DNA of 40,541 bases from Legionella yabuuchiae (GCF_900640115.1 NZ_CAAAIW010000020.1:16058-56598), one strand, 5' to 3'. Counted from the first letter of the stretch, positions 1-8,405 are shown. Made by a program: numbers and translations. Notes: a model not told the origin generated them from the letters alone.

Positions 1-1488
1 CAGGGGTCACCATTTTACCTTGGCACTTTTGCTAACCAAGAAGAGAAAGCCGAGCGCTTGTCCATCCTGACGCAATTTTACTTAGGTGTTATGAATGTGT
101 ATTGCCAAGCCCAAGGCATCAGTAATCAAAATTTTGGGGTGATTCTGGATGACTCTCCAGAGTTAAGCCAAGCGTTGGTCGAAACGATGTCGCAAGCCTT
201 AAGTGCGGGCGATGATGTGGAAAGTGCACTTTGTGCTTTTTGCAATGTTCATGCAAGTGAATTTGGATTATCTCGTTCTTTAAGTGCAAACGATAAAGAG
301 GCCATTCAACAAAAATTTGAAACAGCCTTTCGTACGGTCACAGCCACCAAAGAAAATCCACACATGGATGATTTCATGATATTAGACACCAAAGCCCATG
401 GAGAAAACGCTAAATTTGTATCCCATCAAGGTTTAATTTGCACGGATTTTGCGAACATCGTGGACCCCACATGCCCGCATCAAAAATACTTTGAGCAAAT
501 TCGCAAAGATGCGGCCACTCGTCCTGAAATCATCACAGCCAAAAATGAACCCGTAATGACGGTTGATATTGAACCAGAAGCGCTGCTGGATAAACTGAGC
601 GACGTCCAATGGGAACGTCTCCCCAAAGAAATCCAGGAAGCGTGTCGTGCATCACCCGCCTTCCAAAACAGGCAATTCTTGGAGGATGTGGCGAAAGGCA
701 AACAAAAGGAAGCGGATGCTATGTTGCAAGCATCATCCGACAAACAGAGCACTCTCAGAACCCCTGGCAAGTTTACCGATTACTCAGGCCGAACCTTTCA
801 TTGCACAGCGTTCGAATATGCCTACTGGGCTAAAGACACCCATATGTGCCGTATGTTAGAAACTCATATGGATGAGGAAACCAAAGCCCACTTGTTAGTC
901 CGTATAGATGCCATTGAGGAGGTAGGGCTACCTTATCAACAAAATAGTACGGAACATCGCAGCGCTCATTTTGATTTAACCCCACTTAAAACGGCATTAC
1001 AAGCACACGTTGATGGCTATGATGCTTGGGAGGGTGCAAGGAACTGGGCCGCAATGGAGGCATCCTGGAAGAATGTGGGTCTTGCACAGCGCGATGTACC
1101 TGCGCATGTGGCGCAAGAATATTGCCGGGGGGGCCGATCATTTGATCCATGCCCGTCCTTTAATGAGCCCACATTACCGCGTTGTTTAACTTTTTTTAAC
1201 CGAGATACTTTTCGTCACGAGTCCTGGTTTCCTTTTGCATCTTCTAATTCTGGTCTTGGTTTTGATTTTGGATTAGCGCGCGGCGCGTCGTGGGAAGCGG
1301 AAGCAAGGCGTAGGATACCGCGCGCGTGGGTTAGTGATAATCCGTGGGGGTGGAACGCTCGGTTGGTGTTGGCATGGTCAACTGATTTGGCGGCCATTAC
1401 CCGCCTAGATGAAGTGAGAACAGCCGAACTCACTTCGCTACGTGAGAACCTAAGTCAGCCTGGTAGATCCACAGGGATGTCTTTGTAA
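1..1488 (+). CDS. Legionella-style hypothetical protein, possible effector, 5' end outside window
   Basis: The reading frame is open from the first base, so the TTG at 58 is not a convincing start and the gene is cut by the window edge; 495 codons are visible. No signal peptide or membrane segment is seen in the visible part. A Cys/His/Trp-rich block around residues 255-300 (motifs such as FTDYSGRTFHC and EYAYWAKDTHMCRMLE) and a later block with QRDVPAHVAQEYCR and SFDPCPSFNEP look like a conserved Legionella-restricted C-terminal module often attached to candidate Dot/Icm substrates; that link is from memory of the protein style, not a search. No catalytic motif is recognised. The last 80 codons are more GC-rich and Arg/Trp-rich than the rest. 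It is followed by a decayed transposase, fitting an accessory location. Function unknown. Confidence 0.75.
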   Translation, partial: QGSPFYLGTFANQEEKAERLSILTQFYLGVMNVYCQAQGISNQNFGVILDDSPELSQALVETMSQALSAGDDVESALCAFCNVHASEFGLSRSLSANDKEAIQQKFETAFRTVTATKENPHMDDFMILDTKAHGENAKFVSHQGLICTDFANIVDPTCPHQKYFEQIRKDAATRPEIITAKNEPVMTVDIEPEALLDKLSDVQWERLPKEIQEACRASPAFQNRQFLEDVAKGKQKEADAMLQASSDKQSTLRTPGKFTDYSGRTFHCTAFEYAYWAKDTHMCRMLETHMDEETKAHLLVRIDAIEEVGLPYQQNSTEHRSAHFDLTPLKTALQAHVDGYDAWEGARNWAAMEASWKNVGLAQRDVPAHVAQEYCRGGRSFDPCPSFNEPTLPRCLTFFNRDTFRHESWFPFASSNSGLGFDFGLARGASWEAEARRRIPRAWVSDNPWGWNARLVLAWSTDLAAITRLDEVRTAELTSLRENLSQPGRSTGMSL

Positions 1489-1649
1489 TATCGTATAACA
1501 ATTCAACCGCATAGCCTGATATGTTACGATTTCAACAAGCGTTTAAAATCCACCCCAAAAAATTCTTCGTATCTTAAGCCTTGAGCCGACCTCACTCACT
1601 ACGCACACCACAGGCGCAAGTAACGTTTGATTCTTTGATGCGAGACCTC

Positions 1650-1940
1650 AGAGTCAACTATTTGTTTAACTTGCTCACGGGGCTTATGGATTTAATGCCT
1701 GTTATTATAGTGCAGCGAGGCAGGCATTTCCATGCAAAAGAGGTGCCCGAAATTGCCTCAAAAATGGGTACTGCGCCACCAAAAAGCTACATTATTATGG
1801 TGTAAAGTTACATGCCATCACCAGCAGACAAAAAGGCTTTTTACCTTTTCCAGTGGTTTAGATCTGATAGATGCGGGCATAATTGATCGGAAAACATTTG
1901 ATCAGATTCTTCCGGCGTTACCTTACTCGGGTTTAGCCGC
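1650..1940 (+). pseudogene. IS982-like transposase relic in three frames
   Basis: No single frame spans this stretch, but three successive pieces read like one transposase. In frame 3 MPVIIVQRGRHFHAKEVPEI (about 1693-1755); in frame 2 NGYCATKKLHYYGVKLHAI (about 1760-1815); in frame 1 GLDLIDAGIIDRKTFDQILP (about 1858-1917). The GYCATKK...YYGVKLH block is characteristic of IS982-type DDE transposases. The frame changes lie near the A-run at 1759-1763 and near 1850. Both ends are missing and no terminal inverted repeats were found. It is a dead fragment of perhaps a third of the original gene. Confidence 0.7.
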
Positions 1941-1945
1941 TTAGA

Positions 1946-1996
1946 AAGCCCTTCGAGACGTGTGCTACGCACGCTCCTCAGGGCGAACAGTCCTGG
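1946..1996. repeat. Short imperfect palindrome, possible dispersed repeat
   Basis: The stretch contains an imperfect hairpin, GTGTGC-TAC-GCACGC, followed by CTCCTCAGGGCGAAC. It abuts the IS982-like relic and has no coding potential. It resembles the short palindromic intergenic repeats common in intracellular gammaproteobacteria, but only one copy was seen in this window. Confidence 0.25.
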
Positions 1997-2029
1997 GAAA
2001 AATGGCTAAACTCGAGACCTTAATGGAAA

Positions 2030-2371
2030 TTACTCCGACTTGCTTTCTTTTTTTGTTTCCGGCTGTACGTCTGGGGTTGATTTTGATTCAACTTCAGTTT
2101 TTTCAGGGGTAGGTTCAACAGGTGCTGGCTTAACTTCAGGTTCAGGTTTTGGCTTTGCCTGAGGTGTTTCAGATGTGGATTCTTTCGCCTTCGGTGGTTC
2201 TTTTGAAGCAGGCTGTTCTGGCTTTGTTTCTTGTTCTTTGGCTTCCGTTTCTCGTTTTTCTTTATAGTCTTGAATAATTTCAGACACACTGGTCTTTAAA
2301 TCTTTAAACAATTTGCCAGTCATGGATCCCAGTTCTTTTAGATCAGGCAATTTAGATTTAAAATCACTCAT
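2030..2371 (-). CDS. Small charged protein with K/E/P/T-rich tail
   Basis: A 113-residue protein. Residues 1-35 could form an amphipathic helix; residues 36-113 are a low-complexity tail of Lys, Glu, Pro, Thr and Ser with repeated KPE/PEPE patterns, expected to be disordered. I chose the ATG at 2371 over the upstream in-frame GTG at 2383, because the GTG lies inside the purine-rich ribosome site (GGTGGAG), which sits about 6 nt before the ATG. There is no signal peptide or membrane segment. It stands alone between a transposase relic and the ankyrin gene. The function is not recognised. Confidence 0.7.
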   Translation of the reverse strand: MSDFKSKLPDLKELGSMTGKLFKDLKTSVSEIIQDYKEKRETEAKEQETKPEQPASKEPPKAKESTSETPQAKPKPEPEVKPAPVEPTPEKTEVESKSTPDVQPETKKESKSE

Positions 2372-2411
2372 GTTTTGCTCCACCCTAAAATTGATATATT
2401 AGTATTAAGTA

Positions 2412-2446
2412 TATACCCAATCAACTTCAAAATGCGACTTTTATGC
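2412..2446. repeat. Half-copy of a dispersed palindromic element (TATACCC...CAAAATGCGA)
   Basis: TATACCC at 2412 is followed after 9 nt by CAAAATGCGACTTTTA. The same core occurs at 19168, at 21459 (with inverted partner at 21583-21609) and at 40437. Here only one arm is clear. The rest of the 2384-2603 gap shows no gene I can support. Confidence 0.55.
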
Positions 2447-2603
2447 TATCCATTTTTTTGCACTTGCGTTGTTGTTTAAAAACTCGTTTATTGCTTATTC
2501 CTTCTCAAGCCATCGACTACCCCGGTCGTTTCTATCAACGTTTTAAGCCATTTCAGGTGGCCTTGCTCTCTCATGATGTCACCTACCTTATTCTCCTAAT
2601 TCA

Positions 2604-2718
2604 CATCCCTTTCTGCATGCTTTACCGTGTCTGCAAAAAATCCTGCGGAACTTGGTCGACAAAATCCTCATCCCTTTCTGCATGCCTTATCGAGTTTGCA
2701 AAAAATCCTGCGGAACTT
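2604..2718. repeat. Tandem duplication, 65-bp period, at the 3' end of the ankyrin gene
   Basis: Bases 2604-2653 and 2669-2718 are near-identical 50-bp units (a few mismatches around the CTTTACCGTGTCT / CCTTATCGAGTTT part) separated by 15 bp. The right copy lies in the last coding part of the minus-strand ankyrin gene; the left copy is read in another frame and straddles the stop, so the duplication has rewritten the protein's C-terminus. Confidence 0.8.
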
Positions 2719-5516
2719 AGGCGCGAGGAAGCCTCTTTGGTGAGCAATTCATGAATACCAAAGTGGTCAAAATTCAGGATATGGGCATCTTCTTCTTTTT
2801 TCAATTGAAAAGCAGCTCTTATTTGCTGAATAAATGCGGGCTCTTTCGTAAATTGCGGACCATATTTTTGAGCCAGTGCGTCGATAAAGGCTTGTTGTTT
2901 TTCGGGGGTAATGTCTAGCGTTTTTAAGACGGGTAGTACGCTTTTATCCAGTTCAGTCACCCATTGACTCCAGGCTTCTTGAAGCGCCTTTCTATTTTCA
3001 TCACAAATGGCTTTTTCAAAATGATGATAGACAAGCTCACGAAGCTCTCCATCAAGGACTTCCTTCGTTAACATCTTAAACAGAGGATGGCCTTGAACCG
3101 ATTGAAACAGTCGTCGTTTCACACCAGAGAAACAACTGGGTTTATCCCCTTGCAAGTCGTCGTATTCTTCGGTAATTGGGTTTCCCTCTGCATCAAGAAG
3201 AGGATTTCCACGAGCGTCGGTTTTAATGCGGGATTTATCCCAATTATGAGCGCGTCCAATGTAGGCAAGTTCACGGATGAAATGCTCCAATCGAGTGTCT
3301 AGAGTATACCCATCGATTGGGCTTGTTTCTTTATCCGCAGCCCCCACATAAAGCAACGCGATAAGCGGTTGATATTCTTCAAACGTAGACCACCGTTCAG
3401 AACGGTCGTTTGAGATATAGACATAGCCCGCCCTCTCATCCATCCAATGATTGGGTTTAGATAGATAACGCAACGCCGTGTGGTCTTTATGTTGGTAATA
3501 CGCTGTCAAGGCACGTTCTTTTTCAACGCTGTTGAGGTTGAGTTGTAGGAAGTCTTTCCAGTTCAGCGGTAAACAAAGCTCAGAGCCATTGTCGCGGTTT
3601 ATTTTTGCAGGATTGGTTTCGTAACGCCTCTCGAGTGTTTGTCGTAAATCCTGCATCATATGCGGCACCCCGGCTTCTTTGACCGAAGGCTCATAGCGCT
3701 CTAATGCCGCTTGCAGTCTTTGTTGTTCTCCAGTGGTCAAAGCATGCATGGACGATTCGCGGTCTCGTGCCAAGGCCGCTAAATCCAGGCCGCCTCGCAT
3801 TTCGTCTCGATAGTAGTTGTTTTCTTCAGCTAATGCACGAACGGCAGAAATGGTGAGCAACAACTCAGCCGCACTTTGATTGTCGGTACTAAGTGCTAAA
3901 CGTAAGAGTTCATTGTGTTCTTGAGGTGTGACTGCTGTGTGGACTAAGGCTTTGACAGACGGGATTTCCAACAGAAAGAGAATGTCATCGCGCAGCAGAG
4001 GAAGATTTCGGCGAATCAGATTGCGCAGCATATAAAAATAAAGCTTAGCTTCTTCTGGATTAGTGATATCAAACACAGCATCTGGGTTGGCTTGTTCCAC
4101 CTGCGCTTTTTGGGCGCGAAGTGTTGTGAGTGTGGTGCTCACGAAAGGATGAATATATTTTTCGCCATACTCTCGGTCATGCAGTTCGGCGTAAGCAAAC
4201 TGGGCAGGAAAGGTCAGTAGACGATTGACTACCGGCAGGTGGCCGTTTTCTGCGGCCTTGTCGAATGCGTGATAGTTAGCGGCAATCATGAATCGCACCT
4301 TATTTGGAGCCAACTTCATCAAACCCTCCATGGCCGGAAGGTTACCGTTTGCTACAGCATGGTAAAATGGGCCATAATTACCAGCGGCAATCATGCTTTG
4401 CTTCTTTTCTTCTGGCACCAACTCTACCAAACGCTCCATGACCGGCAGTTGACATTTTTCTGCAGCCTCGTGAAATGCGCCATCGTTATAAGCGGCAATC
4501 ATGGTTTGCACCTTATCTGGAGCCAACTTAATCAAAAGCTCCATGGCAGGCAGTTGACCGTTTCTTGCAGCCGCGCGAAACGCAACATACTCATCGGCGG
4601 CAATCATGGTTTGCACCTTATCTGGAGCCAACTTAATCAAATAATCCATGAGCAGCAGGTGACCGTTTGCTGCAGCCGAGCCAAATGCCGCATAGTCATT
4701 GACGGCAATCATGGTTTGCTTCTGTTCTTCTGGCACCAATTCCACCAAAAGCTTAATGACCGGCAGGTGACCGTTTGCTGCAGCCGCGCGAAACGCACTA
4801 TAGTTACCAGCGGCAATTATGGTTTGCTTCTTTTCTTCTGGCACCAACTCCATCAAACGCTCTATGAGCGACAGGTGACCGTTTAATGCAGCATAGTGAA
4901 ATGCGCGATAGTTATTGGCGGCAATCATGGTTTGCACCTTATCTGGAGCCAATTGCATCAAACGCTCCATGACCGGCAGGTGACCGCAGTCTGCAGCCTG
5001 GCGAAATGCGGCATAGTCATCGGCGGCAATCATGGCTTGCACGTTATCTGGAGCCAACTGCATCAAATGCTCCATGATCGGCAAGTGACCGCAGTCTGCA
5101 GCCTGGCGGAATGCGGCATAATCATTAGCAGCAATCATACGGTCTAATTCGCCGACCTGATTGAATTCCTTAACCAAAGATTCAAAAAAATCAACATTCC
5201 CCCAAGCGACAGCTATTTTAAACAGGCGTTCATCATCTATCCTGAATGACCGGCTGATTTCCCGCAGTGAATCGCAGCTAAGCTCAGGATGGCTTAATGC
5301 CAGCGCAAGCCAAGCGCATTCTTGTTCCTGGTTAAGCTCAAACTCCGGAGCCGTTGCCAATATTTGGGCAGTTAGGTCTTCTTTACTCGCTTGCATCAGG
5401 ATGGCAATTGAGTCGGGGAGTTCTTCATTGAATAGAAAGTAATCTTTCCAAAGCGACGGGGGAATGAGTTTTGCCTGTGGATGTTGCATTCTTTCGGCGT
5501 GTGATTTGAATTTCAT
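2622..5516 (-). CDS. Ankyrin-repeat protein, candidate Dot/Icm effector
   Basis: About 964 residues from the ATG at 5516; an upstream in-frame TTG at 5543 overlaps the likely -10 element and is rejected. Residues about 1-125 are a non-repeat N-terminal region. Roughly 125-450 hold about nine tandem ankyrin-like repeats of 35-36 residues (pattern MIAANDYAAFRQAA..GHLP.ME.LM.LAPDKVQ), very alike at DNA level. The remaining half is a long C-terminal module including a DDLQGDKPSCFSGVKRRLFQ block, a pattern I associate with other Legionella ankyrin proteins. No signal peptide or membrane segment is visible, as expected for a type IV substrate that would act on host proteins through ankyrin surfaces. 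The last residues differ from the paralogue stub at 5596-5758 because of the 65-bp duplication. Effector status is inferred from architecture. Confidence 0.85.
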   Translation of the reverse strand: MKFKSHAERMQHPQAKLIPPSLWKDYFLFNEELPDSIAILMQASKEDLTAQILATAPEFELNQEQECAWLALALSHPELSCDSLREISRSFRIDDERLFKIAVAWGNVDFFESLVKEFNQVGELDRMIAANDYAAFRQAADCGHLPIMEHLMQLAPDNVQAMIAADDYAAFRQAADCGHLPVMERLMQLAPDKVQTMIAANNYRAFHYAALNGHLSLIERLMELVPEEKKQTIIAAGNYSAFRAAAANGHLPVIKLLVELVPEEQKQTMIAVNDYAAFGSAAANGHLLLMDYLIKLAPDKVQTMIAADEYVAFRAAARNGQLPAMELLIKLAPDKVQTMIAAYNDGAFHEAAEKCQLPVMERLVELVPEEKKQSMIAAGNYGPFYHAVANGNLPAMEGLMKLAPNKVRFMIAANYHAFDKAAENGHLPVVNRLLTFPAQFAYAELHDREYGEKYIHPFVSTTLTTLRAQKAQVEQANPDAVFDITNPEEAKLYFYMLRNLIRRNLPLLRDDILFLLEIPSVKALVHTAVTPQEHNELLRLALSTDNQSAAELLLTISAVRALAEENNYYRDEMRGGLDLAALARDRESSMHALTTGEQQRLQAALERYEPSVKEAGVPHMMQDLRQTLERRYETNPAKINRDNGSELCLPLNWKDFLQLNLNSVEKERALTAYYQHKDHTALRYLSKPNHWMDERAGYVYISNDRSERWSTFEEYQPLIALLYVGAADKETSPIDGYTLDTRLEHFIRELAYIGRAHNWDKSRIKTDARGNPLLDAEGNPITEEYDDLQGDKPSCFSGVKRRLFQSVQGHPLFKMLTKEVLDGELRELVYHHFEKAICDENRKALQEAWSQWVTELDKSVLPVLKTLDITPEKQQAFIDALAQKYGPQFTKEPAFIQQIRAAFQLKKEEDAHILNFDHFGIHELLTKEASSRLSSAGFFANSIRHAERDEDFVDQVPQDFLQTR
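4205..5145 (-). repeat. Ankyrin-encoding tandem DNA repeats, 105-108 bp
   Basis: About nine units of 105-108 bp, each marked on the plus strand by GGCAATCATG followed by a CCAGAT/AGGTGC-type stretch and GGCAGGTGACCG. Units differ mainly in an LAPDKVQ versus LVPEEKKQ ending, which alters the unit length by one codon. The similarity opens long antisense frames that are not genes. The array is prone to copy-number change by slippage or recombination. Confidence 0.85.
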
Positions 5517-5542
5517 AGCATTCTCGGGTTTTTGCAAGCCCA

Positions 5543-5553
5543 ATTATAGCACA
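5543..5553 (-). promoter_or_regulatory. Extended -10 promoter of the ankyrin gene
   Basis: On the minus strand TGTGC-TATAAT gives a perfect -10 hexamer with an upstream TG element. Transcription would start near 5536, leaving a 5' UTR of about 20 nt before the ATG at 5516. No good -35 box is visible 17 nt upstream, as is usual for extended -10 promoters. Confidence 0.55.
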
Positions 5554-5595
5554 TTTTGAGATTTTTTTATCTTCTCCGACATTCTCCTTTTCTTG

Positions 5596-5758
5596 CTATG
5601 GTTTACCTTCAAGGCCTGGATGAGGATTATCAACGAAATCCTCTTCACAGCTTATAGGCCCTGCTGCAAAAATTTCCGCTGAGCTTGGGCGCGGGGAAGC
5701 CACCTTGGTGAGCAATTTATGGACACCAAAGTGGTCAAAATTCAGGATATGGGCGTCA
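5596..5758 (-). pseudogene. C-terminal stub of a tandem paralogue of the ankyrin protein
   Basis: Reading the minus strand from 5758 to the TAG at 5596-5598 gives about 53 codons that align with the C-terminus of the downstream ankyrin protein: AHILNFDHFG.H.LLTK.AS...SSA, then EEDFVDNPHPGLEGKP at the end, where the intact gene has DEDFVDQVPQ. At DNA level 5662-5757 and 2694-2788 are clearly homologous. The frame closes within a few codons upstream of 5758, where IS630 relic sequence takes over. It is the remains of a tandemly duplicated gene whose body has been lost. Confidence 0.75.
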
Positions 5759-5769
5759 CAGTAAAATTT

Positions 5770-5985
5770 TGCTCACCTAGAGTGTTTTACTTGCAATGGG
5801 GGCAACATCCTTTGAAACATCGGTTGTTTCTTACTTCTTCGTTCATGACGTTCCACAATTGTTCTATCGGGTTGAGACTGGAGCTATCAGGCGATAGAAA
5901 GTGTAGTTTTATACCCAAAATATTTAACCCCAAGGGTGCAAAATACTCATCGCAGGTTTTAGGATTTTTGCGGCTAAGCTTTGCT
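5770..5985 (-). pseudogene. IS630-type transposase C-terminal relic
   Basis: The minus strand reads, without stop for about 65 codons, DEYFAPLGLNILGIKLHFLS, then PDSSSLNPIEQLWNVMNEEV and RNNRCFKG before a TAA. The LHFLxP-x-S-x-LNPIE-LW-MNE block is the C-terminal DDE motif of IS630-family transposases; the Glu in LNPIE is the catalytic one. The N-terminal two thirds are missing. Its upstream part overlaps the last codons of sohB in another frame, so the relic abuts or interrupts sohB. Confidence 0.75.
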
Positions 5986-6871
5986 TTCCATGCATTTTAA
6001 CCGAATAAACATTAAATGATTCAAGCTTATCAAGAATGTATTCATCACTGGTTTTTAGCACATCTACCAGGCGGAGTTCGAACGCATCTTGGGCAAGCCA
6101 GTGCTCTCCGGTAGCCACTTTTTCCATATCAAGCTGTTGACGATTAGCCAGCACATAATCACGGAACGACTGATGAATGACTTCTAATTCCTGCTGAAAT
6201 TTTTTACGGCCCTTGTCAGTATTTTCAGCAAAAAGAGTTAATGTGCGCTTATATTCACCAGCAGTCATCAATTCAATATCAATATCATTTTTTTTGAGCC
6301 AGCGATAAAAATTTGGAATTTGCGCAACCACCCCAATTGAACCAATTATGGCAAAAGGAGCGGCAACAATGCGATTCGCAACACAGGCCATTAAATACCC
6401 ACCGCTCGCAGCAACTTTATCAATGCAAACGGTAAGTGGGATGTTGCGATCGCGAATCCGGTGTAATTGCGAAGCAGCAAGCCCATAGCCATTTACCGCA
6501 CCACCAGGGCTTTCCAAGCGAACAATGACTTCATCACCCTGTTGAGCAATGGATAAAACCGCTGAAATCTCATCACGAAATTGATCCACTTGGGAAGCTT
6601 TAATGTCGCCTGAAAAATCAAGGACATAAAGTGCTGGCTGTGTTTTCTTCTCTTTCTTGTTTTTTGATTTATTTTTTTTAGGCTTTTCCTGAAGAACTTC
6701 TCGGCGCATGGTGTCGCTAATGTCTCGCCAGTGCTGATTTAGAGACTTAATTTCCAATTTAGGTCGAGGTTTACGTCCCATAGATAAAATACCCGCAATC
6801 AACAATAATATTGCGATCACCACGGTGAACAGCTCTAATGCAAATAAGCCGTATTGAGCAAGAAATTCCAT
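5924..6871 (-). CDS. sohB: SohB-like inner-membrane serine peptidase (S49)
   Basis: A 315-residue S49 (SppA/protease IV-like) peptidase. An N-terminal membrane segment (residues about 8-32) is followed by a Lys-rich linker (60-78) and the protease core; the Ser/Lys dyad fits Ser156 (in AASGGYLMA) and Lys208 (in EYKRTL). SohB is thought to degrade signal peptides or misfolded envelope proteins. The start at 6871 (MEFLAQYGLF) follows AAAGG at a short distance; the longer frame from 6928 adds unlikely residues. The final dozen codons (from about LKPAMSILHPWG) coincide with sequence that reads, in another frame, as IS630 transposase, so the natural C-terminus may have been replaced. The dyad is untouched, so activity may persist. 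Confidence 0.88.
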   Translation of the reverse strand: MEFLAQYGLFALELFTVVIAILLLIAGILSMGRKPRPKLEIKSLNQHWRDISDTMRREVLQEKPKKNKSKNKKEKKTQPALYVLDFSGDIKASQVDQFRDEISAVLSIAQQGDEVIVRLESPGGAVNGYGLAASQLHRIRDRNIPLTVCIDKVAASGGYLMACVANRIVAAPFAIIGSIGVVAQIPNFYRWLKKNDIDIELMTAGEYKRTLTLFAENTDKGRKKFQQELEVIHQSFRDYVLANRQQLDMEKVATGEHWLAQDAFELRLVDVLKTSDEYILDKLESFNVYSVKMHGKQSLAAKILKPAMSILHPWG

Positions 6872-6987
6872 CATTAGCCTTTGTCTGTTTAAAACCACCA
6901 TTATCGCCAGCAATATATCGCCATGCAAGTCTTACGAAAAAATGATAAACTCGCTACACCGTTAAAAGGTACTCTCTGACTCTAATC

Positions 6988-7596
6988 ATGCTTGAAGTGC
7001 ATAACCTTGATTTTGATTATCCTGACAAATCCGTTTTGAAGAACATTCAACTCTCTACTGGCGCCGGTACTTTATTGCATTTGCGCGGTGAAAATGGCAG
7101 TGGAAAATCAACTTTATTAAAAATACTCGCAGGGTTATTAGTCCCGGATCATGGTCAAGTTCTTTTTTATGGTAAAAATATTTATGAAGATAGGCCCACT
7201 TACCAACAACAGTTATGTTATGTAGGGCATAAACCTGGAATTAGTCCATGGCTTACGGTCGCCGAACATTGTCGCTTTGATTTGTATTGCTCTTCTTTAG
7301 ATAAGCCGCTTATTGATGAAGTGATTGCTAATGTTGGCTTACAGGGTATGGAAAATAGACTATGTGGTTTACTATCCGCAGGCCAACGTCGTCGGGTTGG
7401 GCTTTTAAAACTCCATTGTTCCGAACACCCGTTATGGTTGTTGGACGAACCATTGGTATCTCTTGATCAAACGGCAATTGCCATGCTGACCGATTGCATG
7501 GCGCGCCACCTGAACAGGGGCGGGGCCATTATTATGACTTCACATCAAGCGATTACTCTATCCGACATTCCTTACGAAGAGTATATCTTGCAATGA
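6988..7596 (+). CDS. ccmA: CcmA, ATPase of the heme/CcmE release ABC complex
   Basis: A 202-residue ABC ATPase, the normal length for CcmA. The Walker A motif GENGSGKS is at 34-41, the signature LSAGQRRR at 130-137 and Walker B plus Glu LWLLDEP at 150-156. With CcmB, CcmC and CcmD it forms the inner-membrane complex that uses ATP to release heme-loaded CcmE for apocytochrome c maturation (System I). It is first in a nine-gene operon and overlaps ccmB by ATGA. It is divergent from sohB with a short shared promoter region. No strong ribosome site is seen before the ATG. Confidence 0.97.
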   Translation: MLEVHNLDFDYPDKSVLKNIQLSTGAGTLLHLRGENGSGKSTLLKILAGLLVPDHGQVLFYGKNIYEDRPTYQQQLCYVGHKPGISPWLTVAEHCRFDLYCSSLDKPLIDEVIANVGLQGMENRLCGLLSAGQRRRVGLLKLHCSEHPLWLLDEPLVSLDQTAIAMLTDCMARHLNRGGAIIMTSHQAITLSDIPYEEYILQ

Positions 7597-8270
7597 CGCT
7601 ATCCACCTTATTTTTCCGCCAGTTTAAACGTGAGTCACTTATCTTAAGTAGACAACTACGCCATGTGGTCAATTCCAGCATGATTTTTCTAATGATTTTA
7701 ATTTTTTTCCCTTTAACAATGCCGCCTAATGCGGGATTGTTACGACAAATTGCACCGGGGTTAGTTTGGATTGCACTACTGATGGTGATGCTCATTTCGG
7801 CCGATAGGTTGTTTCAACAAGAGTATGAAGACGGTGTTATTGAGCAGTGGTTAATTTCAGGACAACCAGTTAGTGTGCTGGTATTCGCTAAAACGTTGGT
7901 GAACTGGCTTTTTATTCTTGTGCCCATCCTCGCATTAACGCCGCTACTTTCGCTCTTATTTAGATTAAATGCATACGAAACGATAACCTTGATGCTTAGC
8001 TTATTCTTTGGTTCACCGGCAATATTATTTCTTTGTGCGTTGGCTGCTGTGTTTAGCGGTGGGTTAAAGCAAAAAGGCATCCTTATGGCGCTTATCTTAC
8101 TGCCCTTAACGATTCCTGTGATGATTTTTGGTAGCGGTGCGGTGACGATTGCTATGCAAGGTATGCCCATAGCCGGTTATCTCGCTTTATTATTGGCAAT
8201 GTCTTTGATGGCAGCGGGGTTTCTACCCTTTGCCATTGCCGCTATGATGCGAATTAGTTTAATTGACTAG
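7593..8270 (+). CDS. ccmB: CcmB, membrane subunit of the CcmABCD complex
   Basis: 225 residues, about the family length, with six hydrophobic segments and no large soluble domain. The start is the ATG at 7593, whose last bases are the ccmA stop (ATGA), so translation is coupled; a longer in-frame extension to 7494 overlaps ccmA and is rejected. CcmB pairs with CcmA as the permease-like part of the complex that frees holo-CcmE. It is separated from ccmC by a 239-bp gap containing a degenerate repeat, the largest break in this operon. Confidence 0.95.
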   Translation: MTLSTLFFRQFKRESLILSRQLRHVVNSSMIFLMILIFFPLTMPPNAGLLRQIAPGLVWIALLMVMLISADRLFQQEYEDGVIEQWLISGQPVSVLVFAKTLVNWLFILVPILALTPLLSLLFRLNAYETITLMLSLFFGSPAILFLCALAAVFSGGLKQKGILMALILLPLTIPVMIFGSGAVTIAMQGMPIAGYLALLLAMSLMAAGFLPFAIAAMMRISLID

Positions 8271-8304
8271 TTAAACCTTAAGAAACAACGACTTCAAGGA
8301 GTGG

Positions 8305-8405
8305 CGTTCCCCGTCATTGCGAACCAGCAAAGCTGGTGCGGCAGTCCAGAGATCGCGGCAAGAATCCCTGGGTTGCTTCAGCCGCAAGTAGCTTCGCAAA
8401 GACGA
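8305..8405. repeat. Degenerate dispersed repeat in the ccmB-ccmC gap
   Basis: The segment CCCGTCATTGCGAACC...CAGTCCAGAG...GGGTTGCTTCAGCC...TTCGCAAAGACGAG carries the blocks of a palindromic 'CGTCATTGCGAG / CTCGCAATGACG' type repeat frequently found between genes in Legionella and relatives. Related blocks (GGGTTGCT...CAGC.GTAAG...TTGCAAAGACGA) recur at 28311-28352. It is non-coding and may form a hairpin in the operon transcript. Confidence 0.5.

Noticed and set aside
2443..2754. 103-codon plus-strand frame
   Set aside because: Half of it is antisense to the ankyrin gene's 3' end and it spans the 65-bp duplication; Cys/Leu-rich and without a ribosome site.
4239..5147. Long plus-strand frames (215 and 83 codons) opposite the ankyrin repeats
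   Set aside because: They are antisense shadows opened by the 105-bp repeat period; the minus-strand frame has clear ankyrin protein features and a promoter.
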